DNA of 64,000 nt, from positions 1 to 64,000 of the forward strand of contig JAJZRG010000010.1 in NCBI GenBank assembly GCA_021802825.1, in the 5' to 3' direction. The notes beneath the pieces are model-generated. The model was not told the origin of the DNA, made no database searches, and worked only from the letters and a program-made list of their open reading frames with translations. The stretch's first letter is position 1, and every line of letters begins with the position of its first letter. Positions 48,993 through 57,783 of this stretch are shown here, piece after piece. Position numbers and translations under genes: made by a program. Source of the DNA: Chloroflexota bacterium (GTDB taxonomy: Bacteria; Chloroflexota; Limnocylindria; Limnocylindrales; CSP1-4).

Positions 48993-50384
48993 GTGAGTGA
49001 CGCCAGCCCCAGCCGACCCCGGCCGCCGAGCGTCGAGCGGGTGCTCGGTCCCGTGCGGGCGAGCCTGCCCGGTGCCGACCCGTCCGCGCTCGCCGCCCTG
49101 GTTCGTGCGGTCGTCGACGGGGAGCGCGAGCGGCTGGCGTGCGGAGGACAGGCGCGGGCCGCGGAGGAGCTGGCTGCCGAGACGGTCGGGCGGGTGCGTG
49201 CCTTCACGGACCCGGTCGCCGAGGGCGGCCCGGTGCCGCCGCGGGTGATCAACGCGACGGGGGTGGTCCTCCACACGAACCTCGGGCGAGCCCCCTGGCC
49301 GGCCGCCGCGATCGAGGCCGCGAGCGTGGCGGCCGCAGGCTACGGGTACCTCGAACTCGAAGAGGTGACCGGTCGACGGGGTGCCCGCTTCCGGGCGGCC
49401 GAGGAGCACCTCGTCGCGCTCACGGGCGCGGAGGCGGCGCTCGTGGTCACGAACGCTGCCGCCGCGCTCCTGCTGGCGGTGGGCCTCGCGGGCCGGCGCG
49501 GTGCGGTGGTGGTCTCGCGGGGCGAGCTCGTCGAGATCGGCGGCGGGGTGCGCATCCCGGAGGTCGTCGCCCGGGCCGGCGCCCGACTGGTCGAGGTGGG
49601 GACGACGAACCGGACCCGGGCGGCCGACTTCGAGGCGCCGCTAGCCGAAGGGCGGGCGCGCCTGGTCCTGCGCGTTCACCCGTCGAACTTCGCGCTGACC
49701 GGTTTCGCCGAGTCCGCGGACCTCGTCGAGGTGGCGGGGATCGCCCACCGCCACGGCGCGCTCGTCGTGGATGACCTCGGGTCGGGCGCGCTGCTCGACA
49801 CCGCCGCGTTCGGCCTCGCCCACGAGCCGACGCCGTCCGAGCGCCTGGCCGCGGGCGCCGACGTCGTGGTGTTCAGCGGCGACAAGCTGGTCGGCGGGCC
49901 GCAGGCTGGCCTCATCGTCGGGCGGGCGGAGCTGATCGCCCGGCTGCGGCGCGATCCGCTGGCGCGGGCGATGCGCCCGGACAAGGCGATCCTCGCCGGC
50001 GTGGCCGCCACGCTGGGCCTGTACCGCGCGGGACGCGCCGCGACGGACGTGCCCGTGTGGCGAGCAATCGCACGGACCTCGGACGAGCTGCGTGCCCGGG
50101 CGGCCTTGGTCGCGGAGGCCGTCGGTCAGCGCGCCGAGGTTGTCGCGCTCGACAGCGCGGTCGGGGGCGGGTCGCTGCCCGGTCAGGTGCTCGCATCGGC
50201 GGGCCTCGCGCTCCGGCTCGCCTGGCCGCACCGGGTAGCGGCAGCGCTTCGACGCGGTCCGGACCGCGTCCTGGCGCGGATCGAGGGCGATGCGCTGGTG
50301 TGCGACCTTCGGACCGTGGAGCCGGAGGACGACGCGGCGTTGGCCCGACGGCTGGCGGGTGTGGCGTTGGCCGCGCCGCGATGA
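48993..50384 (+). CDS. selA: L-seryl-tRNA(Sec) selenium transferase
   Basis: 463 residues. Converts seryl-tRNA-Sec to selenocysteyl-tRNA-Sec using selenophosphate. Family signatures: RVINATGVVLHTNLGRAP near 84-101, GTTNRTR, VDDLGSGAL, and the PLP-binding Lys 298 in FSGDKLVGGPQAG. Start GTG 48993 precedes an N-terminal helical domain of normal length. 16 bp separate it from selB, so they form an operon with mobA. Confidence 0.95.
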   Translation: MSDASPSRPRPPSVERVLGPVRASLPGADPSALAALVRAVVDGERERLACGGQARAAEELAAETVGRVRAFTDPVAEGGPVPPRVINATGVVLHTNLGRAPWPAAAIEAASVAAAGYGYLELEEVTGRRGARFRAAEEHLVALTGAEAALVVTNAAAALLLAVGLAGRRGAVVVSRGELVEIGGGVRIPEVVARAGARLVEVGTTNRTRAADFEAPLAEGRARLVLRVHPSNFALTGFAESADLVEVAGIAHRHGALVVDDLGSGALLDTAAFGLAHEPTPSERLAAGADVVVFSGDKLVGGPQAGLIVGRAELIARLRRDPLARAMRPDKAILAGVAATLGLYRAGRAATDVPVWRAIARTSDELRARAALVAEAVGQRAEVVALDSAVGGGSLPGQVLASAGLALRLAWPHRVAAALRRGPDRVLARIEGDALVCDLRTVEPEDDAALARRLAGVALAAPR

Positions 50385-50400
50385 GGCCGGCACGGCTCCG

Positions 50401-52305
50401 ATGAGCGTCGTCGTCGGCACCGCCGGCCATATCGACCACGGCAAGACCATGCTGTTGCGCGCGCTCACGGGCATGGACGCTGACCGGCTGCCCGAGGAGC
50501 GGCGGCGGGGCATGACCATCGACGTCGGGTACGCGCACCTCGCTCTCCCCGGCGGCGCCACGCTGGACTTCGTGGACGTCCCGGGCCACGACCGGCTAGT
50601 GGGCAACATGCTGGTGGGCGCGGGCGAGATCGACGCGGCGCTGCTGGTGGTGGCCGCCGACGACGGGCCCTCGCCGCAGACAATCGAGCACCTCGAGCTG
50701 CTGGACGCGCTCGCGATCCGCGACGGGCTGGTGGCGGTGACGAAGGCCGACGTGGCGGGCGGCGCCCGCACCGCGGAGGTGGCCGATGAGGTGGCGTCGC
50801 TGGTCTCGCGGACGACCCTGGCGGCGGCGCCGGTCCACGTGGTGGCCTCGACGACAGGGCAGGGGATCGACGGGCTGCGGGCGGCGCTGGCGGCGATGGC
50901 GGATCGGGTGGCCGTGCGGCTGGCGTGGGAGCGCGGTTCCTCCGGCGGCCCGCGGCTGGCGATTGACCGTGCCTTCCGGGTCCGCGGACGGGGCGTCGTG
51001 GTCACGGGGAGCCTGCGGGGCGGCCGGGTCGCGACGGGAGAGGTGCTGAGCCTGGTCCCCGGCGACCGGGAGGTCCGGGTGCGCGAGGTGCAGGCGCGAG
51101 GCGCGCGAGTCGAGGCGTCCGACGGCGGCCGCACGGCGCTGCTCCTGGCCGGGGTGGAGCTGGACGACGTGGCGCGAGGAGCCGTCCTGACCGCCGATAC
51201 CGGGGTCGTCGCCTCCTCGCGGGTCATGGCCGCGATGCGACCGGCCGCGGGCCTTGCGCTGCCGGGGAGGGCGCGTCGCGCCGAACCCATCGTCCCCGCT
51301 GACCGCGAGCGCCTCCGCCTCCACCTCGGCACCGCGCAGGTTGGAGCGCTGGTGGTACGCGGCCCCCGCGAGGCGATCGAGCTGCCTGATGGCTCGACCC
51401 TCGCGATCCTGAGGCTTGACGCGCCGCTTGCCGTCGCCTCGGGCGACCGGTTCGCGCTCCGGCGGCCGTCGCCCGGCTCCACGGCGGGTGGCGGCGTAAT
51501 CCTCGATCCGCTGCCGCCGCGGGGCATCTCTCGCCGTCGCCTCACGCCCGGTCGCGCCGCCGCCCTCGCGGCCGACCCGCGCAGCCGGGCCGCCCGCCTC
51601 GACCTCCACGGCAGCCTCTCGGGAACGACCGGGCCCGAGCTCGCCCACGACGTGGCAGCGGCGCTGGACGCCACCGCCCTGCGACTCATCGCAGAGCACC
51701 ACGCAGTACACCCCGAGTCGCCGGGCCTGCCGCTCCCCGCGCTGCGGCAGGAGCTTGCGCTCGCCGCCCGTCGCCTCGTGACCCTGGACCGGGCCGCCGC
51801 CGAAAACGTGGCACGGGATCGCGTCGCGCGGCTCATCGCCGCAGGGGGCATCGCGAGGGACGGCGAGCTCCTCCGCGACCCGGCGCGCACGGCCGGTCTG
51901 CCGCCCCAGGTCCTGGCCGCGATGGATCGCCTCGAAGCCGCCCTGGACGCTCCCGCACCGCCGCCGCTGGCCGAGGCCGCCCGGTCCGTCGGCTGCCCGC
52001 CCGACGGTATCCGCGCGCTCGAGGCGGCGAACCGCATCGTGCGGCTCGAGGACGACCTCGCCTGGGCCGCGTCGACGTATCGCGAGTTGAGCCGCGAGGC
52101 TCTCTCGCTGGCCAGCCGCGGGCCGCTCTCGCCCGCCGGCTTCCGCGACGCCACCGGAACGAGCCGCAAGTACGTCATGGCGATCCTCGAGGATCTCGAC
52201 CGCCGCGGCCTGCTCCGTCGCACCGACGCGGGCCACGTCCTGGGACCCAGGACACTTGCCCGCCTGGCTGAGCGGGCGGCAAGGCAGCAGGGCCACGGCG
52301 CGTGA
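50401..52305 (+). CDS. selB: Selenocysteine-specific elongation factor
   Basis: 634 residues. EF-Tu-like GTPase part with GHIDHGKT (9-16), DVPGHDR and TKAD; domains 2 and 3; and a C-terminal half with winged-helix domains, the last near 585-625 (FRDATGTSRKYVMAILEDLD) that reads the SECIS. It delivers Sec-tRNA to UGA codons that have the hairpin, here that of fdhA. ATG 50401. Its TGA overlaps the mobA GTG start. Confidence 0.95.
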   Translation: MSVVVGTAGHIDHGKTMLLRALTGMDADRLPEERRRGMTIDVGYAHLALPGGATLDFVDVPGHDRLVGNMLVGAGEIDAALLVVAADDGPSPQTIEHLELLDALAIRDGLVAVTKADVAGGARTAEVADEVASLVSRTTLAAAPVHVVASTTGQGIDGLRAALAAMADRVAVRLAWERGSSGGPRLAIDRAFRVRGRGVVVTGSLRGGRVATGEVLSLVPGDREVRVREVQARGARVEASDGGRTALLLAGVELDDVARGAVLTADTGVVASSRVMAAMRPAAGLALPGRARRAEPIVPADRERLRLHLGTAQVGALVVRGPREAIELPDGSTLAILRLDAPLAVASGDRFALRRPSPGSTAGGGVILDPLPPRGISRRRLTPGRAAALAADPRSRAARLDLHGSLSGTTGPELAHDVAAALDATALRLIAEHHAVHPESPGLPLPALRQELALAARRLVTLDRAAAENVARDRVARLIAAGGIARDGELLRDPARTAGLPPQVLAAMDRLEAALDAPAPPPLAEAARSVGCPPDGIRALEAANRIVRLEDDLAWAASTYRELSREALSLASRGPLSPAGFRDATGTSRKYVMAILEDLDRRGLLRRTDAGHVLGPRTLARLAERAARQQGHGA

Positions 52306-52922
52306 CGGGACGGGAGGGCAGCGCGGCGATCGTTCTGGCGGGCGGCGCCTCGTCGCGCTTCGGCACGGACAAGATGGCAGCACTCCTGGACGGCCGGCCC
52401 CTGCTCCACCACGCGCTCGCCGCCGCCGGCGAGATCGCCGACACGGTCGTCGTCGTCCTCGCGCCGGGCGGCGACCCGGGCGAGCTCCCGTCAACCCCCT
52501 CGCGCCTCCTCGTCGCCTACGACCCCGAGACGCACCAAGGTCCGCTCGCCGGCCTCGCCGCAGGCCTGACCGCGCTGGTCCGGACCGCGCCAGAGATCGA
52601 CCTCGCCATCGTCTTCGGTGGCGACATGCCATGGGTGGTCCCGGCCGTCCTCACCATGCTCCTCGCCGCCCTCGACGCCAGCCCCACGATCGGCGCGGCG
52701 ACCCTCGAGGCTGAGCCGACCGCGATCCTGCCGCTGGCGGTTCGCCCATCGATGGCCGCCCCGGCCGCGGCCGCCCTCCTCGCCGACGGCCGTCGGGCGC
52801 TTCGAGGCGTGCTCCTGAGGGTCCCAGCGGCCGTGGTGTCGGCCGAGGCCTGGACCGCGCTCGATCCCCGTCGCCTGACGCTCCGCGACGTGGACCTCCC
52901 GGGTGACCTCCGGCCACGTTGA
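52302..52922 (+). CDS. mobA: Molybdenum cofactor guanylyltransferase
   Basis: 206 residues. N-terminal nucleotide-binding motif LAGGASSRFGTDK (12-24) and GGDMPWV in the middle, as in MobA/MobA-like NTP transferases. MobA attaches GMP to molybdopterin to make the bis-MGD cofactor used by formate dehydrogenase, so its place in the selA-selB operon (GTGA overlap) is a functional link. The variant GGDMPWV replaces the usual DMPFV. GTG start at 52302. Confidence 0.88.
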   Translation: MTGREGSAAIVLAGGASSRFGTDKMAALLDGRPLLHHALAAAGEIADTVVVVLAPGGDPGELPSTPSRLLVAYDPETHQGPLAGLAAGLTALVRTAPEIDLAIVFGGDMPWVVPAVLTMLLAALDASPTIGAATLEAEPTAILPLAVRPSMAAPAAAALLADGRRALRGVLLRVPAAVVSAEAWTALDPRRLTLRDVDLPGDLRPR

Positions 52923-52931
52923 CGGTTGCTC

Positions 52932-52957
52932 TCATAGACCTATGATGGTGCTATGAG
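52932..52957. promoter_or_regulatory. Operator-like palindromes before the antitoxin gene
   Basis: TCATAG-AC-CTATGA (52932-52945) is a perfect 6-2-6 palindrome, followed by a third half site CTATGAG (52951-52957) that overlaps the start codon at 52953. Phd-family antitoxins, often with their toxin, repress their own operon by binding such sites. Regulation is inferred. Confidence 0.65.
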
Positions 52958-53231
52958 AACCATCAGCGCCCTCGAGGTCCGCGCAAAGTTCGGCCAAGTG
53001 CTCGACGAGGCGGCCGCGGGCCAGCGGTTCGTCGTGGAGCGCAGTGGTACCCCCGTTGCGGCGATCGTGCCGCTGGCAGACCTCGCCGCCGTGGATCCGG
53101 AGAAGATGAGGGCGCGCCGCGTTGCGGCCCTGGATGAGCTGCGTCGCATGGGCGCCGTCTTCCGCGAGCGGTACGGTCCCATCGACGCTGCGGCGGCCGT
53201 CCGGGCTGAGCGAGACGGAGCGCATCGGTGA
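52953..53231 (+). CDS. Phd/YefM-family antitoxin
   Basis: 92 residues. The N-terminal DNA-binding fold is typical (TISALEVRAKFGQVLDEA, VVERSGTPVAAIVPL) and the C-terminal half is helical and would wrap the toxin. The gene overlaps the PIN toxin gene (GTGA). It sits after three half-site operators. The pair forms a type II toxin-antitoxin module. Confidence 0.93.
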   Translation: MRTISALEVRAKFGQVLDEAAAGQRFVVERSGTPVAAIVPLADLAAVDPEKMRARRVAALDELRRMGAVFRERYGPIDAAAAVRAERDGAHR

Positions 53232-53656
53232 GCTTCGTGGCGATACCGCCCACGGTCGTCGTGGACGCCTCGATCAGTGTCGGCGTTGCGGTCAGTGAGC
53301 CGCCGGCCATGGACGCGCTGGGGGACCTGCAGGACCGCGCGGCGATCTTGCTCGCGCCGCCCCTGATCTGGATCGAGACCGCCAACGCGCTGGTTCGCGG
53401 ACACAGATTCAGCGTGCCGGACGCGACCTTCGTCCTCCGCGCAATGGAGCGCCTCGGTCTCGAGGCTGCGGATCGCGGGCTGGACGGCCTGGTCCAGTCG
53501 ATGTCGCTCGCGAGCAAGCACGGGTTGTCGGTGTACGACGCCGCATATCTCTGGCTCGCACTCGATCTCGACGCCGAGCTCGCCACGCTCGACCGTGACC
53601 TGGCGCGCGCCGCCGCGGCCGAGGGCGTGGCCCTTGCGATCCAACTGGAGCCCTGA
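53228..53656 (+). CDS. vapC: VapC-family PIN-domain ribonuclease toxin
   Basis: 142 residues with the PIN acidic residues: Asp in VVVDASI, Glu in IWIETANAL, Asp in SVYDAAYLWLA and Asp in TLDRDLARA. VapC toxins cleave tRNA or rRNA when not bound by antitoxin. GTG start at 53228 overlaps the antitoxin stop. All catalytic residues are present, so it is probably functional. Confidence 0.93.
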   Translation: MSFVAIPPTVVVDASISVGVAVSEPPAMDALGDLQDRAAILLAPPLIWIETANALVRGHRFSVPDATFVLRAMERLGLEAADRGLDGLVQSMSLASKHGLSVYDAAYLWLALDLDAELATLDRDLARAAAAEGVALAIQLEP

Positions 53657-53682
53657 GCGGGCAGTTCGCGCCGCATCTGCGT

Positions 53683-53973
53683 CTGCAGGGGCGGACGCCG
53701 GGGCTTCGCCCGATGGCTTGCGGCCGCCTCGGTCGCCCTGGTGGTCGCCGTCCTGGCCGGCGTCACATCCATCGTCGCGGGGCCGACGCCTTCGCCCTCG
53801 ACCGGCGCGATCGGACCCTCGGCATCGCCGACCCAGCCGCACAGCCAGCCGATGCCCGATCCGAAGCCCTCCGTCGCCGCGGCGCCCTCCTCGAGCCCGG
53901 CGACCCTGACCGCGGTGGAGAGTTGGCAGCTGCGCGTCGCCGGCACGCGCGCGGGCGCGCCAGGCCGCCGGAG
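53683..53973 (+). pseudogene. Possible 5' remnant of a secreted Pro/Ser-rich protein
   Basis: One plus-strand frame reads RGFARWLAAASVALVVAVLAGVTSIVAG, in parts, like a signal peptide, then GPTPSPSTGAIGPSASPTQP and similar residues like the Ser/Pro linkers of lipoproteins here. After about 53930 it runs into sequence antisense to the amidohydrolase gene without any domain. No good start codon. Possibly the surviving N-terminus of a gene cut at its 3' side. Confidence 0.3.
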
Positions 53974-55632
53974 TCAGTCCAGGCCGGGCGCCTCGTACAC
54001 GGCTTGGCCCTCGACGAACGTCGCGAGCACCCGCGCCTCGCCGATCTCGCCCGCACCGCGGTCGAACAGGTCGCGGTCGAGGATCGCGAAGTCGGCCAGG
54101 CGGCCCTCGCCCAGCCAGCCCGCCTCGTCGAGGTGCTGCGCGTGGGCGGACCCCGCCGTGAACGCACGGAGCGCCGAGGTGAGCGTGATCCGCTCCTCAG
54201 GCAGGAACGGCGGCTTGACGCCCCGCGACTCGTCGGACACGCGGTTAACGGCCACCTCCATCTCGGCCAGCGGGTCCGGCGTCGACACGCTCCAGTCAGA
54301 GCCCATCACGAGCGTCGCACCGTTCGCGAGCAGCGAGCGGAACGGGTACTGCCGCGCGGACACCACGGGACCGAGGATCGGCAGCGTGAGCTCGGTCATC
54401 TGGTCCTCCTCGACCGCCCAGTACGGCTGCGCGTTGGCCAGCGCACCGAGGCGGCGGAAGCGCGGCAGGTCGTCGGAGTGGACGACCTGGAGGTGGGCGA
54501 GGTGGGGCCGCGTGTCGGTCCAGCCGTTCGTCGCGCGCGCCGCCTCGACCGCATCGAGCGCCTGGCGGACGGCCCGGTCGCCCAGTGCGTGGAAGTGCGG
54601 CTGGAACCCGAGCGCGTCGAGTTTGACGACGACCCGCTTGAGGAGCTCAGGATCGATGAAGTCGAGGCCGCGGTTGGCCGTGGCGTGGCCGTCGCGCGGG
54701 TCGAGGTACGGCTCGGTCATCGACGCCGTCCGGTTCTCGACGATGCCGTCGATCATGAGTTTGACGCTGGTCGCCTCGAACCGGCCGAGGCGGCCCTTCG
54801 CTCGTCGCTCCACGAGCTCCTCGATCTGCTCGATCCCGCGCTCACGCTCCCACCACAAAGCGCCGACGACGCGCGCTGTCAGCTCGCCGGACGCTGCCGT
54901 GGCCAGGTACGCCGTCTGCGTCTCGGGCGTGACCCACGCGTCCTGCCAGTTGGTGATGCCCAGCGAGTGCAGGTAGCGCTGGCTCTCGAGGAGCGCGCGG
55001 CGCAGGTCCTCAGGCGTGGGCGGTGGGATCAGCCGCTCGACGAGGTCCATCGCGCCCTCGTGGAGCGTGCCCAGCGGTGTGCCGTCGGGGTCGCGGACGA
55101 TGCGGCCATGCTCGGGGTCGGGGGTGTCGCGCGTGATGCCGGCGAGCTCGAGCGCCCTGGAGTTCACCCAGGCGTCGTGGCCATCGCGGTTGGGCAGGAA
55201 CACGGGGCGGTCGGCGACGAGAGCGTCGAGGTCCTCGCGGCGCGGGAGGCCTCCGGGGAAGTCGGCGAGGGACCACCCGCCGCCGAGGACCCACGGGACG
55301 TCCGGGTGCGAGGCGACGTAGGCGCGCACGATGGCGAGGTACTCGGCCTTGCCCCGCGCGTCGTGGAGCTCGCACCGGATCTGCGCCAGCCCGCCCATCG
55401 GCGGGTGCACGTGCGAATCGCCGAAGCCGGGGGTGACGGTGCGGCCGCAGAGGTCGACGACGCGCGTGGTCGGGCCGGCGAGCGCCATCGACTGGGCATC
55501 GGTGCCCACGGCGGCGACGCGCCCGTCTCGGATCGCCAGTGCGCGGGCCCAGGTTCCCGCGGCATCGGCGGTGAAGATTCGGCCCCCGGTCAGGACGAGG
55601 TCGGCGTGGCCAGCTCGGTCGCCGTTCGGCAT
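53974..55632 (-). CDS. YtcJ-like amidohydrolase (metal-dependent hydrolase)
   Basis: 552 residues. Amidohydrolase family 3: N-terminal beta domain (DLVLTGGRIFTADA), metal-binding HxH in GFGDSHVHPP, NWQDAWVT, GIVENRTASMTEPY, later His residues in FQPHFHALGDRAV and HLQVVH, and the final metal Asp in VMGSDWSVSTPDP. Members hydrolyse formamides or other N-acyl bonds, but substrates differ. ATG 55632. Possible formate release by a formamide-type substrate would suit the formate dehydrogenase, but this is speculation. Confidence 0.88.
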   Translation of the reverse strand: MPNGDRAGHADLVLTGGRIFTADAAGTWARALAIRDGRVAAVGTDAQSMALAGPTTRVVDLCGRTVTPGFGDSHVHPPMGGLAQIRCELHDARGKAEYLAIVRAYVASHPDVPWVLGGGWSLADFPGGLPRREDLDALVADRPVFLPNRDGHDAWVNSRALELAGITRDTPDPEHGRIVRDPDGTPLGTLHEGAMDLVERLIPPPTPEDLRRALLESQRYLHSLGITNWQDAWVTPETQTAYLATAASGELTARVVGALWWERERGIEQIEELVERRAKGRLGRFEATSVKLMIDGIVENRTASMTEPYLDPRDGHATANRGLDFIDPELLKRVVVKLDALGFQPHFHALGDRAVRQALDAVEAARATNGWTDTRPHLAHLQVVHSDDLPRFRRLGALANAQPYWAVEEDQMTELTLPILGPVVSARQYPFRSLLANGATLVMGSDWSVSTPDPLAEMEVAVNRVSDESRGVKPPFLPEERITLTSALRAFTAGSAHAQHLDEAGWLGEGRLADFAILDRDLFDRGAGEIGEARVLATFVEGQAVYEAPGLD

Positions 55633-55726
55633 GGCGCGCAGGATGCCTCGGCCATGGCGCCGGCGCACGCCCCCGTTGCGCCCGGTGACGCGCGTGGGGC
55701 CCCCGCGGGTCACTCGGCCATGTCCA

Positions 55727-55868
55727 CCGTAACTCCCCCGGGGGGAGCTTACGGAGGGGCCGAAGTCGACCTCGTGCACGCGGAGTCGGCCAAAGCCCCC
55801 CGTATCTCCCCGGGGAGGAGATACGGGGGGAGTTTGCGGCCGAACCTCCTCTGGGAGCAGATACGGGG
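55727..55868. repeat. Family of CCCCGTATCTCC-type inverted repeats
   Basis: Three related dyads. 55727-55754 has CCGTAA and TTACGG around TCCCCC/GGGGGA. 55796-55830 is a strong hairpin with 14-bp arms (CCCCCCGTATCTCC and GGAGATACGGGGGG, loop seven). A partial third copy at about 55845-55868 ends in AGATACGGGGG. They occupy the 432-bp gap between divergent genes at 55632 and 56065. Downstream, CGCCCGGGCCGCGGCGTGC occurs twice (about 55907 and 55950). They resemble dispersed palindromic repeats (REP-like) of unknown type. Confidence 0.6.
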
Positions 55869-56064
55869 GTTTGGCGCGGGAGTCGACCGACAGCGCCCGG
55901 TGCCAGCGCCCGGGCCGCGGCGTGCAGCGCGCCCGACCTCTCCGCGTGCGAGCGCCCGGGCCGCGGCGTGCCAGCGCCAGACGGCGCCGCGCGCAGCGCG
56001 CCCGGGCCGCCGCGTCCATCGCGTCCCGGCCGCCGCTCGGCGCACCTGCCGTATCCTGCGGACC

Positions 56065-56787
56065 ATGCGTGGGCCCGTGGCGCTCGTCGGCGCCGGTGAG
56101 TTCCTGGACACGATGGCGGAGTTCGACCGCGGCCTGCTCGCTGCAACCGGCCGCAGGCGGCCGCGGGTCGTGATCCTGCCCACGGCCTCGGCCAATGACG
56201 GCGAGTCGGTGTTCCAGTCGTGGGCCGAGAAGGGCGTCGCGCACTTCTCGGCGCTCGGTGCCGAGGTGGAGCCGGTCCTGATCCGCAACACCGGCGAGGG
56301 CCGTGAACCGTCCGCGATCCAGGCCGTGGGCGAGGCCGACCTCGTCTACCTCTCAGGCGGCGACCCGCGACACCTGCTCAGGGTGCTCCAGGGCTCCTCA
56401 TTGGGCGCCGCTCTGACCGCCGCCAATGCGCGGGGCGCGGTGATCGCGGGCTGTTCCGCCGGGGCCATGGCGATCGTCGGGCGCACGATGGACTATCGCG
56501 TCGTGCCCAAGCTGCACCTCTCGGTTCCCCTCCCGTTTCGCTGGCCCCACGCACTGGGCCTCGTGGACGGGATTGCGGTGCTCCCGCACTACGACGCCCT
56601 TCCCGAGCCGCTCTGCGCGTGCTTGGCGCTGCTCGCGCCGCGCGGCGGGGTGGTGTTCGGCATCGACGAGCACACGGCGGTCGTCGGGCGCAACGGCGCG
56701 TGGCAGGTGTTCGGCGCCGGCCGAGTGACGGTGTGGCGCGGCAGGCGGCGGGAGCGGTTCCGCCGTGGCGAGGCGTTCCGGGCCTGA
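56065..56787 (+). CDS. Peptidase family S51 (cyanophycinase/peptidase E-like)
   Basis: 240 residues. Flavodoxin-like fold with VALVGAGEFL, VVILPTASAND, VYLSGGDPRHLL, and the nucleophile Ser in AGCSAGAMAI; VLPHYDAL and EHTAVVG are further family segments. S51 enzymes include dipeptidase E and cyanophycinase; which activity is present cannot be told. ATG at 56065. Convergent with the zinc-ribbon gene. Confidence 0.87.
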   Translation: MRGPVALVGAGEFLDTMAEFDRGLLAATGRRRPRVVILPTASANDGESVFQSWAEKGVAHFSALGAEVEPVLIRNTGEGREPSAIQAVGEADLVYLSGGDPRHLLRVLQGSSLGAALTAANARGAVIAGCSAGAMAIVGRTMDYRVVPKLHLSVPLPFRWPHALGLVDGIAVLPHYDALPEPLCACLALLAPRGGVVFGIDEHTAVVGRNGAWQVFGAGRVTVWRGRRRERFRRGEAFRA

Positions 56788-56909
56788 TGGCTCGGGGAGG
56801 AAGGGGAGGCGTGGACTAGGGACGGGGTCGCCTGTGCGGTTCCCGCCGCATTCGCCGTCCTCCCACGACGCCATGCCGTCCGGCACCGGCGCCCTGCCAG
56901 CGGCGGCGC

Positions 56910-57248
56910 TCAGTCCGGCTTGATCTGGCGGAAGCAGTCCGAGCAGTAGACGGGCTTGTCCATGCGCGGCCTGAACGGCACCTGGGCCTGGTTGCCACAA
57001 CTGGTGCAGATGGCGACGAAGTATTCCCGGGCAGCCCGGTCCTCGGCACGCTCGTAACCGCGCGGCGCGCCGGAGGCGCGGTCGTCGCCCGAGCCATCCC
57101 GTGTGGAGCGGCGGTAGGCGCGGCAGGATGCGCAGCGCTTCGGATCCGAGGTGAAGCCCTTCTGGGCGTAGTACTCCTGGTCGGCGGCGGAATGGACGAA
57201 CTCGACGCCGCAATCGACGCAGGTCATCGTCCGATCAACATAGGTCAC
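56910..57248 (-). CDS. Zinc-ribbon protein, CxxC type
   Basis: 112 residues with four CxxC pairs: CVDC near the start, CASC, CTSC and CSDC. The first pair of motifs with QEYYAQKGF matches the probable zinc-ribbon domain seen in small bacterial proteins; the second resembles a CxxC...CxxC ribbon (ICTSCGNQAQVPFRP). Two zinc sites are expected. GTG at 57248 has a GGAGGAG ribosome site seven bases upstream. Function unknown, though nucleic-acid binding is common for such ribbons. Confidence 0.83.
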   Translation of the reverse strand: MTYVDRTMTCVDCGVEFVHSAADQEYYAQKGFTSDPKRCASCRAYRRSTRDGSGDDRASGAPRGYERAEDRAAREYFVAICTSCGNQAQVPFRPRMDKPVYCSDCFRQIKPD

Positions 57249-57783
57249 GCGAGAGCTCCTCCCGGGCGCGGCGGGATGCTATGTGCGTCCGCCGAGGGAG
57301 GGAAACCCGAAGAAGCGGCATCCGGTGGGGAGTAAGCCGGACCGCATCCAACGGCTCCGAGCCGTCTCCCAAGACGGCGCACCGGTATTGGTTGTCAGCC
57401 CACCCTACACCGCCACCCCCGGGGGGCGCATTAAGGGTTTGTTGCAACAGCCGCCCGCCAACAGGACCGGTTGGACCCGGTTGGCGATGCCGCCCGCCGC
57501 CCGCTCGGTGGCGCGACGCCGGGTGGGCTCGCGACACCCGACCTGTCACAATGCCCCTGCAGATTCGGCGGTGCGACCGGGAGCAATGGGGGCGCCCGGT
57601 GCGCAGCCGGGTCTCGCTGGCGACGGTGACGATCCCCTCGGCTGCCGAACGCGACGCCCGTCGCGCGCGGTGGCAGTGGGCAGACGTGCGGCCGCCCGCG
57701 GGGCCCGCTTTCGGCCCGCCGCGCAGGTATGGCCCGGACAGCCGGCGTGGCGCCGGAAATGGAACAGGGAGGCGGGGAGGCGC
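57249..57783. other. Intergenic region before the nuclease pair
   Basis: 535 bp between divergent genes. No frame shows a protein family. It contains a perfect 10-bp palindrome TGTTGCAACA (57440-57449) next to an A/T-richer patch (GCATTAAGGGTTT) and repeats of ACCGGTTGG/ACCCGGTTGG (57470-57485), possible promoter or regulator sites for either gene. Confidence 0.4.

Noticed and set aside
49641..52412. Long minus-strand open frame opposite selA/selB
   Set aside because: Translation is low-complexity Arg/Ser/Ala without motifs; plus-strand selA and selB are certain.
55796..55830. Intrinsic terminator
   Set aside because: It lies between divergently transcribed genes, has no T tract on either side and has related copies beside it, so a repeat element is more likely.
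53713..55990. Very long plus-strand open frame opposite the amidohydrolase
   Set aside because: The minus strand encodes all amidohydrolase motifs in order; only the last part of the plus frame (from 56065) is a real gene, the S51 peptidase.
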